A stretch of DNA of 12,126 nucleotides from Alphaproteobacteria bacterium (lineage in GTDB: Bacteria > Pseudomonadota > Alphaproteobacteria > Rickettsiales > JABCZZ01): the NCBI GenBank assembly GCA_013289445.1, contig JABCZZ010000026.1, positions 1 to 12,126 of the forward strand, given 5' to 3'. The translations under genes were made by a program, and so were the position numbers. The notes beneath the pieces are model-generated. The model was not told the origin of the DNA. It did not search any database and was given only the letters and a program-made list of their open reading frames with translations. Positions 7,601 to 12,126 of the stretch are shown in pieces (position 1 is the stretch's first letter; every line of letters begins with the position of its first letter).

Positions 7601-9160
7601 CTCAGGGAATATATCATCCATAACGATCTCGTGCATATCCGCGATTTATGGATCGGGGTTGATTGGGGAGCGCGTGCAGCACTTCTTGCGCTTATTGCAG
7701 CGCTCGCCGTCATACTTTATCGCTATTTCAACTGGCGCATTATTAAAGTGCGGCTCTGTATCTGCCTGGCATTGATCGTATTGACGATGTACGGCTTTGC
7801 CGTCCCCGGCGACACGCTCAATGAATTATGGGAAGACGGGTTCATCCATCAGGTCGATCAGGATCCTTACGGCATGGTTCTGCATAATGGCCCGGTCATG
7901 GCCATCCTTGTGCATGAGCTTCATTTTCGCCAGCTCATGCGGGCTCTTAAAGACGACACGATGGCGCCCGACGTGCACCCCAAAGATGATTTCAGAACCG
8001 TTCCCGCGCGGGCGATTCTCGACAAGCCCAATATCTATATTCTCATGCTGGAAAGCTATCTCGACCCCTATTACTTCCATAACCTGCGCTTCAATATTCC
8101 TCCGGTGCAGGGCCTCCTTGCCCTAGAAACCGCCGGTCACGACACCTCGGCTTTCTACACGATACGCAGCACGGCCGCCGCCGAATTCGAAGTGCTTTGC
8201 GGCATGCCCAACCAGCAGGGCTACACCAGCAAGGTATTCAACCAGCTGTTAGCCCCTGCCGATTCGCTTAGCTGCCTGCCCAGCTACCTGAAGAGGTTGG
8301 GATATATCACCATTGCAAGCCATCCCAATACGCCTTCCATCTATAATCGCGGCAATGCCTATCCCCTGCTCGGATTTGACCGCGTATATTTTGCCACCGA
8401 TCTCGATATGCAGGACAAAGATTCCATCTGGCTTAATGATAATGCTTTTCTCAGCCAGAACCTCCAGATGGTCAAAAAACAACTGGCTACGCATACGCCT
8501 TTTCTCAATTACGTTATGACCGTAGGCGGCCACTTTCCTTACGAACTCAATGCGCGCCGCCCGGCCATGCTCAAAACCGACCCTGCGATACCAAGTCTGG
8601 CACTGAAGTCATTGCAGCTTTCCTATTATACCTCCGATGCGGTGAGCCACTATCTGGAAGCGCTGCGTAAACTCGACCCAGGCGCGCTGATTGTCATTAT
8701 GGGCGATCATTTTCCCTATGTGATTAATAGCGATGACGCGCTGGTGGCATGGCAAGCAAAACAGGCCCATGATGCACCTTCTTTCACGCCGGTACATCCT
8801 TTGTATAACCTGGATCATCAGACCTTCGGCATGATGGAGTATAAAAACCGCTTTCTGCCGCAGGAGCATTTTGAACAGTTTGAAGTGGCCGATATGCTGG
8901 TGGATATCATGACCCGCGGACACTGGTGCAGCATACACCATTGCCTCTATCGCCAACCCTATATGCTGCTGGCAGACGATGTCGTATACCGTTCCAATCC
9001 TGCCAAGCGCTACTGCGACCAGGAAGGCGAAACCTCCAAGGACATCCATCATTCTGTCAATGGCAGCCCTGCCAGGCAGCGGGAATGCGCACAGGCGCGG
9101 CATTGGCAGCAAGATTATCTGCTGCTTTATCGCCATATGCTGCGTCCGTTTTTTAATTGA
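4661..9160 (+). CDS. Fused GH17 - GT2 beta-glucan synthase - phosphoglycerol transferase, 1499 aa
   Basis: A giant inner-membrane enzyme with three catalytic modules. Residues 11-29 form a membrane anchor. Residues about 45-310 are GH17-like: AGNE with E148 as acid/base, HVFPYWEG, and AEVGE with E244 as nucleophile. Three membrane segments (about 333-407) lead to a cytoplasmic processive GT2 domain (about 436-665) with D473, DAD 530-532, EDTD 620-623 and QRFRW 657-661. About ten hydrophobic segments follow (694-1048). The C-terminus (about 1120-1420) is an LTA-synthase/OpgB-type alkaline-phosphatase fold: metal ligand E1131, nucleophile T1171 in STAAAEFEVLCGMP, H1291 in GGHFPY, and D1349-H1350 in GDHFPY. 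A Cys-containing tail follows. GH17-GT2 fusions are known in NdvB-type cyclic beta-1,3-glucan synthases; the third module is the surprise. Inferred role: synthesis, remodelling and phosphoglycerol decoration of a periplasmic glucan. No strong ribosome-binding site precedes ATG 4661, but no better start exists before the in-frame TAG at 4622. Confidence 0.88.
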   Translation: MHPLRTHLGKKLTLFAIFIALGVMGVQMLRQQDPEAYHPHPLPPMDCVSYDPFFHFFHFDYRDYSQRVKPEWVRSDLQMLTSYTHCIRIYTTMFGMDIVPKIAAEYHMQVIAGAEINDDPDITKEDMSRLITLAHENPNISHVIAGNEALLQTWSKTRKNAVTPKQLYAQIDYVRKRVKQPVSTGEPFVVWYWHPDMAKHVDFVAAHVFPYWEGIRDENMSTWTMKVYNTLQSLFPGKQILLAEVGEPTSGSAVRNAIPNKWAAYDFLKMLQRESKIEHFSYVVIEAFDQPWKQQFHEGQVGAHWGVFRINGKSKFDTDMVSFGVFSLTYEELATLILAGLFLLLWTDFAAAFSLWMGVVAPLMAFVLAYVAVCVASAMIEEYVYLNVLASCVLIPAGIILLINLIYKLHITLDVMGQRPLHRRFERHKGARTDQPFISVHIPCRNEQPDHVIACISSVLNQRYEHFEIIVVDNNTTDKKLWQPVEEFCRRHAQKVQFFHVEKLQGFKAGALSFALSHTAEQASVIGVLDADYMVEPDWLYDCSRYLTGKIAAVQAPQDYVEDLPFLFLRSIYDEYRGFFQIGMIQRNERNAIVQQGTMVLIEKNALTAAGGWHTDSIVEDTDLGVRLLMGGYECIYVNRSYGKGRLPTRFAEYRKQRFRWAYGATRILIKYAGAFFFNRGGKLTLKQRMDFILGWLPWIGNIFHPILVVVATILSFYCIKSDRYVLTGVLFLPILFYVLVDSVCNCLTYRKRLKLSAERTLFSLLAGLSLVWTIAHGVFTAIFYRHYPFKVTRKAQQDKRRIRDALRMPSVAIPLLSSFCLLGFAEFFSYDFFTITPDLRLWVLLLMVVAAPGLATGLMVMSEKFPLTVKETHKKRGRLTLSSDARSFIGFILTSALLTAAAIGLTLYLLGPTRSSTFFFDEAYSALNPPYYDPIINHQGDLVVTFFTALFLVFVTGSRFAGAACFVMLYLANLAKIYILREYIIHNDLVHIRDLWIGVDWGARAALLALIAALAVILYRYFNWRIIKVRLCICLALIVLTMYGFAVPGDTLNELWEDGFIHQVDQDPYGMVLHNGPVMAILVHELHFRQLMRALKDDTMAPDVHPKDDFRTVPARAILDKPNIYILMLESYLDPYYFHNLRFNIPPVQGLLALETAGHDTSAFYTIRSTAAAEFEVLCGMPNQQGYTSKVFNQLLAPADSLSCLPSYLKRLGYITIASHPNTPSIYNRGNAYPLLGFDRVYFATDLDMQDKDSIWLNDNAFLSQNLQMVKKQLATHTPFLNYVMTVGGHFPYELNARRPAMLKTDPAIPSLALKSLQLSYYTSDAVSHYLEALRKLDPGALIVIMGDHFPYVINSDDALVAWQAKQAHDAPSFTPVHPLYNLDHQTFGMMEYKNRFLPQEHFEQFEVADMLVDIMTRGHWCSIHHCLYRQPYMLLADDVVYRSNPAKRYCDQEGETSKDIHHSVNGSPARQRECAQARHWQQDYLLLYRHMLRPFFN

Positions 9161-9207
9161 TTTTTTAGACTCAAGGCGTATTGCTATAAGCTTATTAGAA
9201 GGTGCCC

Positions 9208-10089
9208 ATGACTCCGAATTCGACCCGCGGCTTTACCCTGCTTGAAATGTCTATCGTGCTAACCATCATTGGTTTTATAGTGGGTGGCATTCTGGTGGGC
9301 CGAAACCTTATCACCGCCTCGGAAATAAGCGCCACCATCACCCAGGTCGAGAAATTCAAGTCGGCCACTGCCGCCTTTCAGGAGAAATATGGTGCCCTGC
9401 CGGGAGATTTGCCTAAAAGCGTTGCCACCAGCTTCGGATTTACTGCACGCGGCACCAGCGCAGGCGAGGGGGACGGGAACAATCTGATTGAGGGCATCAC
9501 CGGCAGCGGCAATAACGGCCGCGCACAGGGCGGCGGTGAAACCTCCATGTTCTGGGTCGATCTGACCACAGCTAACGGCCATAACCTCAACCTGATACCC
9601 GGGTCTTTCTACACCGCCACCCCTACCAGCCTATTAACCAGCGCCATTCAGGGAACCGCATTTGGAAGTTATTTCCCGGAAGCCAAACTAGGCAAAGGCA
9701 ATTACTTTTTTGTCTATAGTTATAATGGCGTCAATTATATCGGCCTTTCTTCGCTGACCAACGTCAGCGCAGGCAATGTGATGTATTCCATCACCTCCAT
9801 TACCGTACTTCAGGCATACGGCATTGATAAAAAGATCGATGATGGTTATCCGCAGCTGGGCGTGGTGCTTGCCAATTACGTCGATGGCAATGTCGTGTTT
9901 GGCGCGGCCGGCAGCGAGATGATTAGCGGTTCAACCCCTGCTGCAGGCGGTATAGGAACGGCAGCAACCAAGGGCACCGCTTATACCTGCTACGATAACG
10001 GCAATATCGCAAACACCAACCAGACCTATTCGCTGGAAATCAACGGCGGCAACGGTCCCAATTGCGCACTTTCTTTCGTGCTGCAATAA
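9208..10089 (+). CDS. Type IV pilin-like (pseudopilin) protein with class III signal peptide
   Basis: A prepilin-type protein of 293 residues. The short leader MTPNSTRG ends at G8 and is followed by FTLLEMSIVLTIIGFIVGGI, the classic PilD-type prepilin peptidase site with Glu at +5 and a hydrophobic N-terminal helix (about residues 9-29). The segment EKYGALPGDLPKS after the helix is common in large alphaproteobacterial prepilin-like proteins. The rest is Gly/Asn/Thr-rich, as expected of an exported beta-rich globular head; two Cys (CYDNG... and NCALSF) near the end could form a C-terminal disulfide like the pilin D-loop. ATG 9208 is chosen because GAAGG (9198-9202) lies 5 nt upstream; an in-frame GTG at 9202 overlaps that site. 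It follows the glucan synthase by 47 bp, so it may share its transcript. No other pilus genes are visible, so filament type and role are unknown. Confidence 0.85.
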   Translation: MTPNSTRGFTLLEMSIVLTIIGFIVGGILVGRNLITASEISATITQVEKFKSATAAFQEKYGALPGDLPKSVATSFGFTARGTSAGEGDGNNLIEGITGSGNNGRAQGGGETSMFWVDLTTANGHNLNLIPGSFYTATPTSLLTSAIQGTAFGSYFPEAKLGKGNYFFVYSYNGVNYIGLSSLTNVSAGNVMYSITSITVLQAYGIDKKIDDGYPQLGVVLANYVDGNVVFGAAGSEMISGSTPAAGGIGTAATKGTAYTCYDNGNIANTNQTYSLEINGGNGPNCALSFVLQ

Positions 10090-10110
10090 ACACTATATAA
10101 AAAGAGAAAT

Positions 10111-10130
10111 GGCGCCCGGAGATTGGCGCC
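10111..10130 (-). terminator. Hairpin with U-rich tail, leftward terminator
   Basis: GGCGCC (10111-10116) and GGCGCC (10125-10130) pair as a 6-bp all-GC stem around an 8-nt loop. Read leftward, the stem is followed by ATTTCTCTTTTTATATAG, a good U-rich tail. Read rightward there is no U-tract, so it is a poor terminator for the pilin-like gene. It would stop the leftward alpA/mob transcript, or originally a leftward tRNA gene. Confidence 0.45.
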
Positions 10131-10142
10131 CCGGAGAGACTC
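10124..10142 (-). repeat. tRNA 3'-end-like fragment, candidate att site
   Basis: Read on the minus strand this is GAGTCTCTCCGGGGCGCCA, which looks like the end of a tRNA T-loop, the 3' T-stem, an acceptor strand and CCA. The acceptor part is one base shorter than canonical. A degenerate second copy (CTCCGGGCGCCA on the minus strand) lies directly to the left at 10110-10121. The orientation, with the 3' end toward the chromosome, is what a left attachment site of an element inserted in a tRNA 3' end should show. Confidence 0.45.
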
Positions 10143-10280
10143 ACACTTAAACTCCAAGGCGCTGATTTAATTAAATAATTCCGTGTGGCAGATTCCGATG
10201 TGCCCCCAAAAACTTCCCCATAAAATTTTCTGTTTTTGAGACTCGAACTCCCAACTTTTTTCCACTGAAAAATCATAGGA
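10143..10280. other. AT-rich junction between chromosome and mobile module
   Basis: There is no plausible gene here. The stretch is AT-rich, with runs such as TTTAATTAAATAATT and several A/T homopolymers, quite unlike the preceding pilin gene. It contains the second tRNA-like fragment at 10238-10255. It probably belongs to the end of the inserted element. Confidence 0.45.
10238..10255 (-). repeat. tRNA T-arm-like fragment
   Basis: The minus strand reads GTTGGGAGTTCGAGTCTC, a T-arm with the conserved TTCGA loop start and the 5' stem GGGAG. It shares the 7-bp GAGACTC (plus strand) with the fragment at 10136-10142. Joined at that heptamer, the two would give a T-arm with a complete 5-bp stem (GGGAG/CTCTC, one G-U pair) leading into the acceptor strand. 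The match stops at 10255: no anticodon arm follows. Confidence 0.45.
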
Positions 10281-10517
10281 CTATTTTTCCAAAACTTCAA
10301 CTGGAACCTGTGTGAGTCTCTCTTTTTGATCCGATAGCTTTTTAATCAAAGCGTGAATGTCCTCGGATTTCCAAGCCACACAGCGTGCCGACAGCTTTAT
10401 TGGCTTGGGGAAGCGACCCGACTTCACCCCTTCCCACCAGCACGTTTTGCCGAGCGGTATCACTTCCAGAACTTGAGCCAACCGGATGAAGCCGGTTTCA
10501 GGAATAGTCACTTGCAT
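10281..10517 (-). CDS. AlpA-family DNA-binding regulator / excisionase-like
   Basis: A small (78 aa) winged-helix protein of the AlpA type, the phage and island regulators related to MerR-fold excisionases. Seen: RLAQVLEVIPLGKTCWWEGVKSG, then RFPKPIKLSARCVAWKSEDIHALIKKL, which is the family's helix-turn-helix, RFPxPxKL wing and terminal xAWxxxDIxxxI helix. The start at ATG 10517 has an excellent Shine-Dalgarno, AAGAGG, 6 nt upstream. It is the last gene of the leftward module with the relaxase. AlpA-like proteins usually control integrase expression or excision of an island; that role is inferred, as no integrase lies in view. The recognition sites could be in the junction just beyond its stop, but none was identified. 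Confidence 0.85.
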   Translation of the reverse strand: MQVTIPETGFIRLAQVLEVIPLGKTCWWEGVKSGRFPKPIKLSARCVAWKSEDIHALIKKLSDQKERLTQVPVEVLEK

Positions 10518-10552
10518 AAAAAACCTCTTGAAAAAATTGAACCCAAAAAAAC

Positions 10553-10966
10553 TTAATGCTCCGTCTCCGTATTCCCCGAATTGATTGCCCGCACTTCGAT
10601 GGAATCAATAATCGTCGCGCCCGCGTCAGCGGGCTTCTGCCAACGGGCAGGATCAAATTGCTGGATGTAATCCGCCATCCCGTTCTCAATGGCAAAAACC
10701 AATTTCTGCAAATTCCTGCCCTGCACCAGCACCATCAGCACGGTATAAACCAGCATGAAGTGCGTGCCTTGCTCCCCGTCATAAACGACGTTGAGCAGGA
10801 TGTTGTAACCGGGCGAATTGACCGGAGCCGTGAGGCTGCGAATCCGCAGCCGGTGAACCTTGTCCTTTGTGCCAAAGGCAGTGTATTCGTCCATGTCCGT
10901 CGGCACTACCCGGCCAACGGGATTCGGCGACGTTCTGCGATATTGTGCCAGGGGATCGTCAGGCAT
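10553..10966 (-). CDS. Unrecognised protein of the mobilization module, 137 aa
   Basis: I cannot name this family. It lies 3 nt after the relaxase stop (TGATTTATG), a spacing that implies the same transcript and probably coupled translation, so it is likely an accessory of the element rather than a host gene. The first 40 residues are polar and Pro-rich. A central segment, NILLNVVYDGEQGTHFMLVYTV and onward, may be a beta-strand followed by an amphipathic or partly hydrophobic helix; it is too short and polar for a confident membrane span. Then follow GRNLQKLVFAIENG, IQQFDPARWQKP and a negatively charged tail. No catalytic motif is apparent. Roles in relaxosome assembly or element control are guesses. 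Confidence 0.78.
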   Translation of the reverse strand: MPDDPLAQYRRTSPNPVGRVVPTDMDEYTAFGTKDKVHRLRIRSLTAPVNSPGYNILLNVVYDGEQGTHFMLVYTVLMVLVQGRNLQKLVFAIENGMADYIQQFDPARWQKPADAGATIIDSIEVRAINSGNTETEH

Positions 10967-10969
10967 AAA

Positions 10970-11893
10970 TCATCTCGATAAATCCGGCCCCCGGTCTTGG
11001 GGCGGAATGTCCTGTCCGCCAGGTTGCCGCGAGTGCAGCATCTTGGCCCAAGCGTCAAAGACGGTTTCGCGCACCGCTCGCCCGGCCTGTTCGACCATGA
11101 CCAGTGAACGCTCCCACCATGTCGCTCCCATGCCCTCCTGCCGGACTTCCTCGGACTGCTCAATGTTCTTGAGCCAAGGGCGGACGAAGTTCAGGGACTT
11201 AACCCACCGGACGAGTTTGAACCGCTCCGGGTCTTCGACCACGCCGCGCTTTTTCAAGCCCATCGCCTCTTTGCCGATTTTGGGCTGTGGTATCGCGTCA
11301 ATGCCACGGTCTTTCAGGGAACGGCAGTCAATCCGTTCCGGGCGACCGGCTTTTTCCAAGGCTGCATTGGCCGTTACTTCCCATGACTTGCGCCAGTCCA
11401 TAAGCACCGCGACATCGTTCCACTCGCGCGGCTTTTTCGCGCTGAAATTATCGCCCTCGATTGTCCGCATGGTGCAGAGGACGTGAGCGTGAGGATTATT
11501 TCCGCCCTTCGGGTTGTGCAGAGAGACTTCCACAACCATGCCCTTGCTCACCAAGTTGCTTTGCGCCCATTCAACCGTCAGTTGAAAATTCTCCTTGGGC
11601 GAAAGTTCTCTCGGAAGGGTTAAAATGAACTCGCGGGCGAGCCGGGCATCCTTGCGCTTTTCACTGCGCTCGACTTCGTTCCAAAGCGTCGCGGTGTCGG
11701 CCGTCCATGCGGGCGATTTTTCCGGCCTCAAAATCACCGACTCGACAACACCCTTTTGACGGCTGGAATAGTTGTGGGTAATGCCCGCCCGCTCATCCTG
11801 AATTTTAGAGCCGGTGCGATAGGCGGCAGCAGCTACGGCGGAGTGTCCTTTTCCGCGTGTAATAATCCGAGCTTCGCAACGATAGATCGCCAT
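10970..11893 (-). CDS. MobA/MobL-type relaxase (MobQ family)
   Basis: DNA-nicking transesterase that would cut one strand at the element's oriT and pilot it during conjugative mobilization. Residues 1-200 carry the MobQ signatures: an N-terminal strand MAIYRCEARIITRGKG, SAVAAAAYRTGSKI with the expected catalytic Tyr, REFILTLPRELS (motif II), and the metal-binding histidine motif HNPKGGNNPHAHVLCTMR (motif III). The remainder is a basic tail without helicase or primase domains, so at 307 residues this is a compact relaxase, shorter than RSF1010 MobA. ATG 11893 is preceded by AGGGG a few bases upstream. It heads a leftward unit with the 137-residue unknown and the AlpA-like gene. No coupling protein or type IV secretion genes are visible, so the element appears mobilizable rather than self-transmissible. 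Confidence 0.92.
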   Translation of the reverse strand: MAIYRCEARIITRGKGHSAVAAAAYRTGSKIQDERAGITHNYSSRQKGVVESVILRPEKSPAWTADTATLWNEVERSEKRKDARLAREFILTLPRELSPKENFQLTVEWAQSNLVSKGMVVEVSLHNPKGGNNPHAHVLCTMRTIEGDNFSAKKPREWNDVAVLMDWRKSWEVTANAALEKAGRPERIDCRSLKDRGIDAIPQPKIGKEAMGLKKRGVVEDPERFKLVRWVKSLNFVRPWLKNIEQSEEVRQEGMGATWWERSLVMVEQAGRAVRETVFDAWAKMLHSRQPGGQDIPPQDRGPDLSR

Positions 11894-12126
11894 ATACCCC
11901 TAGCAGTCGCACCCCCTTTCCCATTACGAACAGTATATCAGAAATTAAAAGTTCAGTCTCACGGAGATTGGCTCTGACAGCCACTTTCCGGCGATTGTCC
12001 ATTGTCGTCCGCGAGCCGAAAGCAAGGCTTGAGGCGAGCGTGTTGCACCCGCGACGGCCACGACAGGGGCCGGAGCGAAAATTTGCCGAATAGCGCGGTT
12101 ACACATTGCTTCGCAACGTAACCGCG
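11894..12126. other. Non-coding region upstream of relaxase, candidate oriT region
   Basis: This stretch has no convincing gene. MobQ elements commonly carry oriT directly upstream of the relaxase gene. Here the area contains short inverted repeats, AAGC/GCTT around AAG in the 12020s and CGGCC/GGCCG around 12055-12072, and the strong hairpin at 12094-12126. The nick site could not be identified by eye. The promoter of the relaxase operon must also lie here. Confidence 0.35.
12094..12126. repeat. Long interrupted hairpin at window edge
   Basis: CGCGGTTAC (12094-12102) pairs perfectly with GTAACCGCG (12118-12126). Inside, TTGC (12106-12109) pairs with GCAA (12113-12116) around a TTC loop, leaving a small asymmetric internal loop. 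No U-tract is visible on the inner side, and the outer side is cut by the window end. It may be part of oriT or a terminator for a gene to the right. Confidence 0.6.

Noticed and set aside
10111..10142. Complete tRNA gene at the junction
   Set aside because: Only T-arm and acceptor-like pieces are found; no D-arm or anticodon arm is present on either side, so no functional tRNA is called.
10040..10300. Minus-strand frame of 86 codons across the junction
   Set aside because: It overlaps the 3' end of the pilin-like gene, crosses the tRNA-like fragments and terminator, and resembles no protein.
11805..12002. 65-codon minus-strand frame from ATG 12002 overlapping the relaxase start
   Set aside because: Its second half runs through the conserved relaxase N-terminus in another frame; no start signal or homology supports it.
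1..12126. CRISPR arrays, insertion sequences, rRNA genes
   Set aside because: No regularly spaced repeats, transposase motifs, IS terminal repeats or rRNA-like sequence were seen on either strand.

Overview
This window looks like an alphaproteobacterial chromosome segment with the edge of an integrated mobilizable element on its right. The host assignment rests on the CobT-type cobaltochelatase subunit (aerobic cobalamin pathway), the alphaproteobacterial style of the TrmJ C-terminal region, and an NdvB-like glucan synthase module. Order and genus cannot be told from sequence alone.

Left part (1-4460): the 3' two thirds of cobT runs off the left edge. An unrecognised 236-residue gene follows on the same strand. 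Its stop codon overlaps, tail to tail, the stop of a leftward two-gene unit, cimA-trmJ (citramalate synthase, then a SPOUT tRNA methyltransferase). These two genes overlap by 8 bp.

Centre (4461-9160): a 200-bp divergent intergenic region holds a perfect 18-bp palindrome lying on a plausible sigma70 -10 box. It precedes one very large gene (1499 codons) that joins three enzymes and about 14 membrane segments: a GH17-type glucanase/transglycosylase, a processive GT2 beta-glucan synthase, and an LTA-synthase/OpgB-type phosphoglycerol transferase. The arrangement suggests that one polypeptide makes, remodels and phosphoglycerol-decorates a periplasmic beta-glucan. In characterised systems these steps are normally split between separate proteins. 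This is the most interesting item in the window.

Right part (9208-12126): a type IV pilin-like protein gene follows the synthase by 47 bp. Next comes a short junction containing two pieces that resemble the 3' end of a tRNA gene read on the minus strand, plus a hairpin with a U-rich tail. Beyond it lies a leftward mobile module: a MobQ-type (MobA/MobL) relaxase, a 137-residue unknown and an AlpA-like regulator. The relaxase is preceded by about 230 bp of non-coding DNA that may contain the transfer origin and ends in a strong hairpin at the window edge. No integrase is visible, so the rest of the element, and probably the intact tRNA, should lie to the right.
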